DNA from: Ktedonobacter sp. SOSP1-85
GTDB lineage: Bacteria; Chloroflexota; Ktedonobacteria; Ktedonobacterales; Ktedonobacteraceae
Assembly (NCBI RefSeq): GCF_016587415.1
Contig: NZ_BNJI01000002.1
Span: 1,116,001 to 1,180,000 of the forward strand
DNA length: 64,000 bases
Reading direction: 5' to 3'
Shown: positions 50,661 through 58,820 of the stretch, in pieces
Numbering within the stretch: position 1 is the first letter of the stretch
Layout of the letters: the number at the start of each line of letters is the position of its first letter
Notes under the pieces: generated by a model
The model's database searches: none
What the model saw: only the letters and a program-made list of their open reading frames with translations
What the model was told of the DNA's origin: nothing
Translations under genes and position numbers: made by a program

Positions 50661-51716
50661 CTATTCGACCGAGAGTATGACTTGTTCGAGATCGCTGACG
50701 AGATCGGTTACTTCGCCGATGCGGCGGAAGGGGACCTCTTTCTGTTGTGAGAGTGTTTCCCATAGGGCGGGATCGATGGCGGCGAAGAGGCCACCGGAGG
50801 TCTGAGGATCAAAGAGAATGGCCTGGGCGTACTGATCGATGTGCTCACCGATGTGGACATGCGAACCAACTGAGCGCACGTTGCGGGCCGTGCCACCGGG
50901 TATGCAGCCTGCCTCGGCATAGTGGCGAACATTGGGCAGCAGGGGAAGCGCGGCGTAATCGAAACGCATGCAGGTCTTGCTCTGCGTCGCCATCTCCCAG
51001 GCGTGTCCCACCAGGCTAAAGCCGGTGATGTCCGTTGTAGCGTGTACGGCTGGACCAGCCTCGACCAGTAGCTCGCTGGCACGTTTATTGAGCGTGGTCA
51101 TGGATGTGACCGCGGCGGCCATGTCGTCCTCGTGGACCAGGCCGCGTTTCTGGGCGGTAGTTATCAGGCCAGTGCCTAGGGGTTTGCTGAGAATGAGAAT
51201 GTCGCCGGGTTTGGCGCCGCCTTTTGTGAGTATACGTTTGGGATGAACGATACCCGTGACAGCGAGGCCATATTTCGGCTCTTCATCGGAGATTGAGTGT
51301 CCACCCGCGATGGCTCCGCCTGCTCGCTCGACCGCCTCCATTCCTCCACGCAGCACCTCGCTGAGAATGCTGGTATCCAGAGACTCGGGCCAGGCCACCA
51401 GGTTGATGGCCATAAGCACCTGTCCACCCATGGCATAGACGTCGCTAAGGGCGTTGGTGGCCGCGATAGCGCCAAAGGTATAGGGGTCATCCACCACAGG
51501 CGGGAAGAAATCGGCGGTGCTGATAATGGCCTGTTGCTCGCTGACCTGGTAGACGGCGGCATCGTCAATCGCGCCCAGGCCGATGAGCAACTGTTCTGGC
51601 ACGACGCGCTGGCGCAGCGGCTTCACGACCTGGGCCAGCATATCCGCGCCGATTTTGGCGGCGCACCCCGCGCAACTGGCAAGCTCTGTGAGCCGGACCG
51701 GCTGTTGTATGCTCAT
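50661..51716 (-). CDS. selD: Selenide, water dikinase
   Basis: The 351-residue protein makes selenophosphate from selenide and ATP for selenocysteine or 2-selenouridine synthesis. The N-terminal catalytic block is LTELASCAGCAAKIG, with Cys18 and Lys21 in the active positions (and an extra Cys15). AIRS-fold blocks follow: LIGLGAIDDAAVYQ with ATP-binding Asp, AGGHSISDEEPKYG and TDITGFSLVGHAWEMA. No selA, selB or selenoprotein gene is within the window. Confidence 0.95.
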   Translation of the reverse strand: MSIQQPVRLTELASCAGCAAKIGADMLAQVVKPLRQRVVPEQLLIGLGAIDDAAVYQVSEQQAIISTADFFPPVVDDPYTFGAIAATNALSDVYAMGGQVLMAINLVAWPESLDTSILSEVLRGGMEAVERAGGAIAGGHSISDEEPKYGLAVTGIVHPKRILTKGGAKPGDILILSKPLGTGLITTAQKRGLVHEDDMAAAVTSMTTLNKRASELLVEAGPAVHATTDITGFSLVGHAWEMATQSKTCMRFDYAALPLLPNVRHYAEAGCIPGGTARNVRSVGSHVHIGEHIDQYAQAILFDPQTSGGLFAAIDPALWETLSQQKEVPFRRIGEVTDLVSDLEQVILSVE

Positions 51717-51975
51717 ATAGAAATTTTTCCTCTCCAGGAAAATAGCATGAAACAGTGTTAGCTATAGAGAAACAAAAGTCTACCCTTAGTAAATCACAAA
51801 GAGAGAAGTAGCCTCAATAGAAAGCGGATAATCTCCTCCTTCTCGTCTTTATCCCTCCCCGCAGAATAGATGATGTGGAAATGTATTTGAAATGATAATC
51901 ACAACTTTAAAGTGAGCTTAGACGTACATGTATAAAATATATCTGGAAATGAGAATGTAAAAATAGGAGGAATCT

Positions 51976-52665
51976 ATGAATCCACCTGGCAAACCATCTT
52001 CACTCAAACGCTTCTTTATCACGCTAGGCATTGTGCTTCTTGGGACTCCATTGTTTACCTTCCTGGTTGCTGAACTCTTCGCGTTTAATCCTACAGCAGT
52101 TGTTTTGCTTGTAATGTTTTACCTTATCGGGGTAGTACTCTGGCTTGGCATCAGTGCCAGGCGTGTAGGCGCAATTTATATTATGTTGCATATAATTGTG
52201 GGTATACTCGGGTTGGGTCTTGCTCTAGCTCTTTCTGTAATGTCTCCTTATAATGGTCCATCCGTAGCGATTACCGTTCTGGTTATCTCGATTCTCTTCA
52301 ATGTCATATTAGCTTGCCTCGCCCCGTTCATTTTTTCATTGCGCGAGCGTGTGGCGTTCTTCCATGTGTCGCAGCAGCCTCAACAGCCACAGCCCGCTCC
52401 TCAGCAGCAGGGGCAGCAAGTGGTCTATCAACAGATTGTGTATGTGCCTTATGATCCCAACTCGCCTGACGCACCAAAAATTCCTGCTATCCCACAGATG
52501 CCTCCTATCCCGGCTCAACCGCAGAATAATTATCAGGAGGGATATCGCCCTGCCCAGCCACAGCCCAAAGAAGAGTACAATCACTATCAAGAGGGATCGC
52601 GCACATATACATATCCAACTGGCACAACTCAGAGCCAGGTGAGCACACAATACCCTGAAGCGTAA
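51976..52665 (+). CDS. Four-helix membrane protein with Pro/Gln-rich cytoplasmic tail
   Basis: The 229-residue protein has four hydrophobic segments (about residues 12-33, 38-57, 64-86 and 94-116) and then a tail rich in Pro, Gln and Tyr, starting SQQPQQPQPAPQQQGQQ and ending with EEYNHYQEGSRTYTYP. NYQEG-type repeats are shared with the protein at 39657-40115. AGGAGG precedes the ATG. No family is recognised. Confidence 0.75.
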   Translation: MNPPGKPSSLKRFFITLGIVLLGTPLFTFLVAELFAFNPTAVVLLVMFYLIGVVLWLGISARRVGAIYIMLHIIVGILGLGLALALSVMSPYNGPSVAITVLVISILFNVILACLAPFIFSLRERVAFFHVSQQPQQPQPAPQQQGQQVVYQQIVYVPYDPNSPDAPKIPAIPQMPPIPAQPQNNYQEGYRPAQPQPKEEYNHYQEGSRTYTYPTGTTQSQVSTQYPEA

Positions 52666-52711
52666 AGAAGCGTAATTCGCTGTGTTTGGGGAAACGGGTA
52701 AGAGCCAACTG

Positions 52712-53152
52712 CTATGCGGTCTGGCGCGAGGCTACCTGGGCCGCGACCTCGAATTTGTTGGCGAAGACGCGGGGGCTGCAATAGACATTGCGCCGGGCGA
52801 AGGGTTCGGGTGCCTCTTGTTTGAGGCGTGCCTGCACATGGGGTTTGCGCGCGCCCAGGCCAGTAAACCAGGGATCAGACAGGTTATATGCGGGAGCGTG
52901 GACCCAGTCGGGAACAGTGATGTCGGCCTGTAAGCAGAGGAACTCGACGGCGGCGGCACAAAAAGCCGCCCACTGGTGATGCTCCGGGTCGGCCTCAGCT
53001 GACTGCTCTATAGCTTCCTGCACCAGCTCTGAGCGACGCTCCACGGCATAGCAATACCAGTAGTTGAGGAAATCGCCCAGGGCATTCCATGGACGCTCAC
53101 CTTGAACGATCTGACGGTAGGTTGTCTGCATGCTTTGTATTTCAGCCCACAT
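52712..53152 (-). CDS. Hypothetical protein, 146 residues, partner of the nucleotidyltransferase-like gene
   Basis: The soluble protein starts MWAEIQSMQTTYRQIVQGER and has FLNYWYCYAVERRSELVQEA and AAFCAAAVEFLCL helices. No family is recognised. It follows the nucleotidyltransferase-like gene by 69 bases on the same strand, so the two may form a functional pair, perhaps toxin-antitoxin-like; this is inference from position. Confidence 0.65.
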   Translation of the reverse strand: MWAEIQSMQTTYRQIVQGERPWNALGDFLNYWYCYAVERRSELVQEAIEQSAEADPEHHQWAAFCAAAVEFLCLQADITVPDWVHAPAYNLSDPWFTGLGARKPHVQARLKQEAPEPFARRNVYCSPRVFANKFEVAAQVASRQTA

Positions 53153-53221
53153 TGTCGAAGCTCCTCCTGTCTTCGTATCTATTATAACATGGATCGAAGG
53201 AATTTTTGCCTATTTTGAAGA

Positions 53222-53761
53222 TTACGCAAATAAATCATCAAATGTAGCTTGAAGATTACATTCCTTCTGCCACTCGGGTGTTGCATAGCGATCTACTAGC
53301 GTTTGTGCTTGCGCACGCGTTTCGACGCCAAGCTGCTCGCAGAGAGCTTCGATATCGTCTTCGTCGCGTGCGCGTCCTGCCAGCAGTTTCAGTGCCAGAA
53401 TATACTCGGCTTTTGGCACATAGATTTGCAAGTTGGTATAGGCACGCCAGAGGGTGATGGGCCCCATCTCAGGTGTGAAGGAGGCCACGATATCATTCAT
53501 CCAGTCGCGCGTCAGCTGGTAGCGTTTCGCTACGGCATTGATAGCTGAGCGAAACGCCTTTGTTTCTTGATTGGGATTCATGGTATCGGGAAAATCGAGC
53601 GGAACCACGTCGATATCCTTGGTCGAGGCCCGATTTTGTACAAAGAACATCATATAGACTCCCCCCACCACCGCCAGGCGCACGGGCTTGCGCACCTTTG
53701 CGCGCTTCTCCAGCTCCTCGTCCAGCGCCTGCAAATAACGCTCAATCTCGCTGCCTTCCAC
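53222..53761 (-). CDS. DUF6036-like nucleotidyltransferase-fold protein
   Basis: The 179-residue protein has the minimal nucleotidyltransferase pattern: LAVVGGVYMMFFVQNRASTK with the Gly-Gly and DIDVV with the metal-binding Asp pair, then a C-terminal helical part including AEYILALKLLAGRARDEDD, where AGR-DxxD is typical of AbiEii/DUF6036 proteins. Such proteins often belong to toxin-antitoxin modules. The IscB element begins 10 bases upstream of its start, so its native promoter and any upstream partner gene have been displaced. Confidence 0.75.
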   Translation of the reverse strand: MEGSEIERYLQALDEELEKRAKVRKPVRLAVVGGVYMMFFVQNRASTKDIDVVPLDFPDTMNPNQETKAFRSAINAVAKRYQLTRDWMNDIVASFTPEMGPITLWRAYTNLQIYVPKAEYILALKLLAGRARDEDDIEALCEQLGVETRAQAQTLVDRYATPEWQKECNLQATFDDLFA

Positions 53762-53791
53762 TATAAAATAGTGCCATGCTCCTCCCCATGG

Positions 53792-55072
53792 CTAAATAGC
53801 ATGGCACACTCCTTTCTGTTGGTACGCGTAGCCATCGGATCGTTGTACACAACGCATATATTTGGGGTGAATATCGACCTTTCCCATTCGAAACGAAGGC
53901 CGATGGCGAATAGCTATCCTTCCTTCAAATGTTCCCTTGGGCGTCATGACTTTGACTATATCGCCCGTTTGATATCCAAGAAACGTCTTTTTGCGTTGTT
54001 TATGTTGTTTGGGGAACCCATACTTATCTGTGGAGCACATTTGCCTGTTCCCATGGCCTGCGGCTGCAATGAGCAAAGGGACTACCCCTTTATGTACAAT
54101 AACATCAGGCGTACTCTTACCCACACAGGCAGCATCCAGCCAGTGGGTTTTCGGCAAGCCTCTTGTGGTACGGTTATACTTGGTCAACCCGCCACTGCCA
54201 CACTCGACAGGCAAGCCGAAGGTTTTCAGCCGTTCAAGTAATGCCCATCGCGTGCTATTCACAGCGCTGGCATCCTTGAGGGGCTTCTTTACCTGAGCGA
54301 GAATACGTTTCAAAACATCAGGCTTCTTTTTTAAGAACGCTTCGATCTCCTGCGTGCCTTTGGTGATATTGCATGGCTCACAAGCCAGCGTCAGATTGCT
54401 TATCCTGTTAGTGCCACCGTTGGCGCGAGGGTGGATGTGCTCCACTTGCAGGGGAACATTCTTTTTTCCACAATAGGCGCAGGTCCTTTCCCACTTGTCG
54501 AGCAAGTATTCCCTGACTTCGTAGCCTTGGAGTGTGCCTTGTTGGTATTCCACGCCTGTTATATCGGGATGCTCCAGCAGTTGCAGATCAAACTTGACCA
54601 ACTCCTGGCTGAGAGCAGCTATGGGGGCGTAGCGGCAGAGGCGAGCCACCCACGTCAGAATATTGGCAAGGCGACTTTCTAGTGAGGGCGGCAACCATCC
54701 CTTCTTCCTTTTTCTATTCTGAAATCTTGGTTTACGATAGCGAGTTTTGCGCTGTCTGCGGCCGCGACGAACAGCACGACGGCTATCCAGGCTGTCTTTA
54801 ATCGCGTGTCCTCGATGCGAGAGTTCAGCCGCAAAAACAACGTTTCCGTTGGCATCATTGACCAGGGCAATGCCCGTTGTGTTGCTGCCAGGATCAAGCT
54901 TGAGGCGCAAAGGCTGCACTTCAGGTTGCTCGACTACTCGTTTGAGAATGATCGTGAACGGGTAACGTCTATGCATGGCTGCTTGGCCCTGTGTGAGCAA
55001 GAGCCTCGCCCGTGCTGGATGCACGGGATTCAATGGTTTGTAATAGCTATCAATCACAAAAACATTGCTCAA
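53792..55072 (-). CDS. iscB: IscB RNA-guided nuclease
   Basis: The 426-residue protein is an IscB, the ancestor-type of Cas9. Seen in order: PLMP domain (NVFVIDSYYKPLNPVHPARA), RuvC-I with D60 (KLDPGSNTTGIALV), an Arg-rich bridge helix (RRAVRRGRRQRKTRYRK), RuvC-II E157 (SQELVKFD), HNH with C197, C200 and H211 (CAYCGKKNVPLQVEHIHP), RuvC-III H309/D312 (KTHWLDAA) and a C-terminal DNA-recognition part. The TTG at 55072 has AGGAGG six bases before it; a longer frame to 55198 is the guide RNA region. All catalytic residues are intact. Confidence 0.93.
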   Translation of the reverse strand: MSNVFVIDSYYKPLNPVHPARARLLLTQGQAAMHRRYPFTIILKRVVEQPEVQPLRLKLDPGSNTTGIALVNDANGNVVFAAELSHRGHAIKDSLDSRRAVRRGRRQRKTRYRKPRFQNRKRKKGWLPPSLESRLANILTWVARLCRYAPIAALSQELVKFDLQLLEHPDITGVEYQQGTLQGYEVREYLLDKWERTCAYCGKKNVPLQVEHIHPRANGGTNRISNLTLACEPCNITKGTQEIEAFLKKKPDVLKRILAQVKKPLKDASAVNSTRWALLERLKTFGLPVECGSGGLTKYNRTTRGLPKTHWLDAACVGKSTPDVIVHKGVVPLLIAAAGHGNRQMCSTDKYGFPKQHKQRKKTFLGYQTGDIVKVMTPKGTFEGRIAIRHRPSFRMGKVDIHPKYMRCVQRSDGYAYQQKGVCHAI

Positions 55073-55322
55073 ATTGAGCCTCCTGTTTCCAGGGTAATGG
55101 TTGCCTCGACAAAGATAGAGGGCGGTACTTTTCTCCGAGCACTGCATAGACCCCGCTTTGCTGTTTAACCCAGAGATTCTAGGGCTACAGGCTGGCACGC
55201 ACCCGTAGGTAGGAACTTCAACACTTCACCTCTATCGTAGCTTGATAACTCCGAAGAGTCCTTGCTAAGTCTGGACAAGTCCAGGCTTGCTTTCACAAGC
55301 CCCTGCCTTTAGGCATGGGGTA
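55073..55322 (-). ncRNA. IscB omegaRNA
   Basis: The 250 bases before iscB on the minus strand begin with the CCCCATGCC-taaa-GGCAGGGG hairpin and continue with stems GCTTG-tgaaa-CAAGC, CTGGAC-ttg-TCCAG and GGACTC-ttc-GGAGTT, as in known IscB guide RNAs that lie 5' of the gene. The guide would be the sequence just outside the left end, about 55323-55340 read on the minus strand. Its boundaries are inferred. Confidence 0.65.
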
Positions 55323-55447
55323 CCTGACGTCGCTCGCATCCTTTCCATTAGCCTGTCCTGCCAGGGCCGTGCCTGGCTATGTCAGGGGATGGATCATATT
55401 CCCGTGTCTCTTGTTGCAACAAGTATCGCATACGGTAGCGAGATTTT

Positions 55448-56140
55448 TCAATAAAGCCGGGCATTATGCTTCTGGTCCCTCTTTTTTGTTTTGTGTCGTC
55501 GCGGTAGTTGTTCTACCGAGAACATAACCTGCAATGGCGGCGAGAATAGTCGAATCTCTTTTCCTTCCAGAGAGCCCAGGACTCCAAGCACCAGGAGTGT
55601 GAAAATGATGACGATAACAGTACTAAGCTCCAGAAGGAAGGTCCATCCTCCTCCGAGCAAGGAAATATCCATTGCCTGGGGAACTATCTGTCCTGCTCGC
55701 TTGATGGCTTCGGCTTCTGCCTGTTTTGATAAATCCGCGTAGCGTTTCCTCTCTTCTTGCTCCCAACTTCGACACCTCCCAAGAATATCGAGTCGTTTCT
55801 TCTCTTCATCTTCATCCTCTTTGCTTAAAGACGCGCGTTGATCTCCAAATCTATCTTCATAGGACACCCATTTTCCATCTTCCCATAACTGCCCAATATT
55901 GCCAAATTCTGGGGGAGGGGGGAAATTGGGATCGAGTAGTCCAGCCGTTGCCCGGTCACGCAACTGTCGCAACAGAGACTGCATTTCCTGGCGCTTGACG
56001 CTATCGAGAAGGAATGTGCGCATATAAGCCGAGGTCTGGAGGCGGCTACCGAAGAAGAACACCATCCAGATACAGGTCAGGCAGGCGATGACCATGACAA
56101 CGGCTAGAATCGCGGATTGAATGGAGAGTGTTGCGGGCAT
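55448..56140 (-). CDS. Membrane protein of unknown function, two helices
   Basis: The 230-residue protein has an N-terminal helix (about residues 8-32), a charged cytoplasmic or external part with EDEDEEKKRLDILGRCR and a second helix near 168-190, then a basic tail. AAGGGG lies before the ATG at 56140. No family is recognised. It stands 23-150 bases from palindromes and repeats and is followed by the HEAT-repeat gene upstream on the same strand. Confidence 0.65.
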   Translation of the reverse strand: MPATLSIQSAILAVVMVIACLTCIWMVFFFGSRLQTSAYMRTFLLDSVKRQEMQSLLRQLRDRATAGLLDPNFPPPPEFGNIGQLWEDGKWVSYEDRFGDQRASLSKEDEDEEKKRLDILGRCRSWEQEERKRYADLSKQAEAEAIKRAGQIVPQAMDISLLGGGWTFLLELSTVIVIIFTLLVLGVLGSLEGKEIRLFSPPLQVMFSVEQLPRRHKTKKRDQKHNARLY

Positions 56141-56193
56141 AACCAATCCCCTTCCCTGCAATGTCCCATAACTAACATCTTGCGCTTGACCCC

Positions 56194-56266
56194 TCGCGCC
56201 TGCGGCGCTCGCCTACTGGTGGTGTGCCCTGGCAGCCTGCGGCTGCCAGGGCACACCACCAGTAGG
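56194..56266. terminator. Perfect palindrome with GCGCC-tgc-GGCGC module
   Basis: Perfect 26-bp arms (56212-56237, 56241-56266) enclose tgc. TCGCGCCTGCGGCGCTC (56194-56210) stands just beside it, the same module as at 40244. The palindrome starts 23 bases after the stop of the HEAT-repeat gene. Confidence 0.8.
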
Positions 56267-56289
56267 TAAACGTGTCGGGCGTCAATAAA

Positions 56290-58362
56290 TTACGCCTGAA
56301 TCTCCAGTTGTAGAGGATTATGCTTGTCCAGAGCCTGTGCCGCTGTCATGCGCACCTTTGGATGAGGCCAGTCTAGCAACTCGATCAGTTTGCTTACCAG
56401 CAAAGGACCTGGATTGGGTATGTTGCCAATGACTCTGGCTATATAAGCCTGTTGGATCGAGCCAATCAGTTCACCTGCTCCTTGTCCCAGTAAGATATTG
56501 CTGGCCTCTTCCACCACTTCGCCAAATACCTCGGGATGAGTTTGTTGCAGATATTTGATAGCAAATTGGTAGGCGTTACTGTCTCCAATTTGAGCTTTAA
56601 TTAGGTGGGATGGAACACGCTTTTCTGCATGCATTAAAGCGTTAAATGCGGATTCGCGAACTGTGAAAGTCTCATCTGCTAGAGATGTGACGAAAGCCTC
56701 TATTGGTTCAGTTACATCCCACTGGATTAATGTCTGGATGGCAGCATCTCGAATGCTGTAATTAGAATCCTGGAGGAGAGAGAAAAGCGTTTCGACTATG
56801 AATGGCTCCTTGTGTTCACGTATTTGTATGGATTGAATGGCGATTAGACGTACTTGATCACTTGTATCCTGTAGGGCTTGTTTTAGCGATTCAATTGATA
56901 AACGATAACATTGGGAACGCATTGCAGAAAGCCCTGCTTGTTGCACTATTCTTTCCGGGTCCTTGAGGGCATCCAGAAGTATATCGAGTGGTGCCTGTTC
57001 ATCTAGTCTCCCTAATATCTCAATTGCAGCGGTGCGAACCTCTCGATTCTCGTTGTGTGTTGCTGCTATTAACCATTTTATTGGTAGGCGTGTATTTAGT
57101 TGTTCCATCACAGCAACGAGCGCAATGCCTTCTGTACAGTCAAGGAGTGGAAAGAGGAGATCAGAAGAAATTTCAGCGTTGTGCGTGAGTAGCACATACC
57201 TGGCCGTTCGCCGTACTTTCTCATCTGTATCGCGAAGTTTATTGATAATAGTCTCTACTGAAAAGTGTTCCCAATGGCGTCCTAATCCTAACTCGTAGAG
57301 CGCTTCTCTGCGCATAGCAGCGTCTTTATGTTCTAAAAGCTCTAGTAACAGTTTGACAGGAGTTCTCTCCTTTAAGCTACCTAATAGTTTAATAGCTTGA
57401 AGGCGTACTGATTCTTGGCTGCTGCTGAGCGCATTGATTAATGTTTCAATAGGTATGTGTCCATATAACTCGCCTAAAGCTGTCATCGCGCTGTCAACAT
57501 AGCCCTGGTAGGGGCTGCCGGTATCCTGTAAGAGAAATTGGAGCAAGGCAGGTACTGTCTGTATATCTCTGCGCTTACCTAAGTAGAGTGCGGCTGATTG
57601 CCTGACTCTTTCATCAGGGTCTTGTAAGGCTGTAATGAATAAGCCAAGCGGTATATTGTCTTGCGTGCGTAATGTGCAAAGTACACTTCTGCGTATGCGA
57701 GGGCTTGGATCATTGATTAAAGCTGTGATTGGCTCTATGAGTAGTTCTCGCCCCTGTCTTCCCTGTGCAGTAAGCTGTTCCAGAGCTGTATAGCGCACAT
57801 CTACATTATCATCTTGAAGCGACTGGAGAAGTAATTCAAGAGGGGCTTTATCTCCCAGAACTCCAAGCATTTCAAGCGCAATCATACGAGCTGTCGGAGT
57901 GCCCAGTTGCAAATTTTTTGTGGTTGCCCCTATAAACCAGATTACTTTTTGGGTCGACCAGTGTTGGGCTTGCATTGCCAGAAGACGTTGTGCCTGAGCA
58001 CGGAAAGTGCTATTAGGCGAGCATGAGGCGCGAAAGACAGGCTTGGTAGGCGCCTCTTGCCCTTGCGTTTCGAGAATGGCGAGGGCGACTTGATAGATGA
58101 TAAGAAGAGGCCTTTGCAGAGTCTCTAGCCATTGCTCGTCTGTGATCCAGGGCTTGAGAGCCCCTACGGTCTCCGTTGCGGTTCCGTGGACATCTTCGCG
58201 CTTATCCAGGAGGGCATTGAGAATGGGTTTGAGCGGGGCCTTGTCCTGAAACGCAATGGCCTGACGTAGCGCAGCGATTTTGATGTTGGCATTATGGTGG
58301 GAGAGTTGAGACACAAGTTGCTGAAGAGCCTGGGGATCATCGAGCGCGTCGATATTTGTCAT
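56290..58362 (-). CDS. HEAT-repeat protein, 690 residues
   Basis: The protein is made almost wholly of HEAT-like helical repeats of about 31-32 residues, with units such as LLQSLQDDNVDVRYTALEQL, LQDPDERVRQSAALYLGK and LKDPERIVQQAGLSAMRS. No enzymatic domain is present. Such scaffolds bind proteins or, in the lyase-like class, cofactors. The gene has an AT-rich codon style compared with its neighbours (for example 57000-57700), which may mark a transferred or less expressed gene. Confidence 0.85.
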   Translation of the reverse strand: MTNIDALDDPQALQQLVSQLSHHNANIKIAALRQAIAFQDKAPLKPILNALLDKREDVHGTATETVGALKPWITDEQWLETLQRPLLIIYQVALAILETQGQEAPTKPVFRASCSPNSTFRAQAQRLLAMQAQHWSTQKVIWFIGATTKNLQLGTPTARMIALEMLGVLGDKAPLELLLQSLQDDNVDVRYTALEQLTAQGRQGRELLIEPITALINDPSPRIRRSVLCTLRTQDNIPLGLFITALQDPDERVRQSAALYLGKRRDIQTVPALLQFLLQDTGSPYQGYVDSAMTALGELYGHIPIETLINALSSSQESVRLQAIKLLGSLKERTPVKLLLELLEHKDAAMRREALYELGLGRHWEHFSVETIINKLRDTDEKVRRTARYVLLTHNAEISSDLLFPLLDCTEGIALVAVMEQLNTRLPIKWLIAATHNENREVRTAAIEILGRLDEQAPLDILLDALKDPERIVQQAGLSAMRSQCYRLSIESLKQALQDTSDQVRLIAIQSIQIREHKEPFIVETLFSLLQDSNYSIRDAAIQTLIQWDVTEPIEAFVTSLADETFTVRESAFNALMHAEKRVPSHLIKAQIGDSNAYQFAIKYLQQTHPEVFGEVVEEASNILLGQGAGELIGSIQQAYIARVIGNIPNPGPLLVSKLIELLDWPHPKVRMTAAQALDKHNPLQLEIQA

Positions 58363-58548
58363 GTATGATGCAGCGAGAAGTAAAGCATGTGCTGCGCATG
58401 CTGTGAATTAGTAGGGGGCATGTCGTCCCTTGGTATTGCTTTTCTGAGTATAACGTGAGCGTCTCCTGCTTGTCAAGCTCACAAAGGCAGTATTCGCTGG
58501 TTGCTTATTTGAGGAATTAGCGCCAACATTTATTCTTTGGTAGGGGGG

Positions 58549-58590
58549 TATGTCAGAGTTGGCAAGCATATTTCCACTAACCCTGACATA
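58549..58590 (-). terminator. Hairpin behind a gene remnant
   Basis: TATGTCAG (58549-58556) and CTGACATA (58583-58590) are perfect; the stem extends with two mismatches through GTTGG/CTAAC. On the minus strand it follows the remnant stop codon directly; on the plus strand it is followed by tttttat. Confidence 0.5.
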
Positions 58591-58593
58591 TTT

Positions 58594-58707
58594 TTATCTA
58601 ATGGCCTCACGTACGGCTGGAGAGAGATCAGTGCGAAGCTCTATCAAGCGACGCAGGGTCGCTTCAGATAATGAGGTTTTTACGCCTGATTGGAGCCTGA
58701 GCGACGA
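58594..58707 (-). pseudogene. C-terminal remnant of an unknown gene
   Basis: A minus-strand frame of 37 codons with coding-like composition (LSEATLRRLIELRTDLSPAV, then REAIR and stop) has no usable start and ends upstream at a TGA. It is followed by a hairpin. The family is not recognised. Confidence 0.3.
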
Positions 58708-58760
58708 TCAGGCGCACCTTCAATGCACACACCAATATTGAGAGCGTCTAAAGCGTGAAG

Positions 58761-58820
58761 TAAAGAGGTGTAGAAGAAGTGGTAGGTGCATGCACCTACC
58801 ACTTCTTCTACACCTCTTTA
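58761..58820. terminator. Loop-less 60-base perfect palindrome at the terminase-like stop codon
   Basis: Two perfectly complementary 30-base halves meet at 58790/58791. Its last three bases are the TAA stop (58818-58820) of the minus-strand gene. Confidence 0.85.

Larger units (their letters stand above)
53771..55322 (-). mobile_element. IscB (OMEGA) element without TnpA
   Basis: The element holds iscB and its noncoding 5' region. Its right end shows a subterminal hairpin GTGCCATGCT/AGCATGGCAC (53771-53780 with 53797-53806) overlapping the iscB stop. Its left end shows the hairpin of the CCCCATGCCTAAAGGCAGGG type (55301-55320), familiar from IS200/IS605 elements. No Y1 transposase is present. 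It lies between the nucleotidyltransferase-like gene and an unknown membrane protein gene. Confidence 0.75.
58363..58817. other. Intergenic region of 455 bases with gene debris
   Basis: The stretch between the HEAT-repeat and terminase-like genes holds a hairpin (58549-58590), a short C-terminal gene remnant (58594-58707), a second hairpin formed by GCCTGAT/ATCAGGC (58685-58713), and the palindrome at 58761-58820. No complete gene was seen. Confidence 0.5.

Noticed and set aside
55073..55198. Upstream extension of the iscB frame to an ATG at 55198
   Set aside because: The extension covers the guide-RNA region and shows no protein similarity; the TTG at 55072 starts exactly at the conserved NVFVID block behind AGGAGG.
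58550..58741. Plus-strand 63-codon frame
   Set aside because: It begins within a hairpin and lies opposite a coding-like remnant on the minus strand; no binding site.
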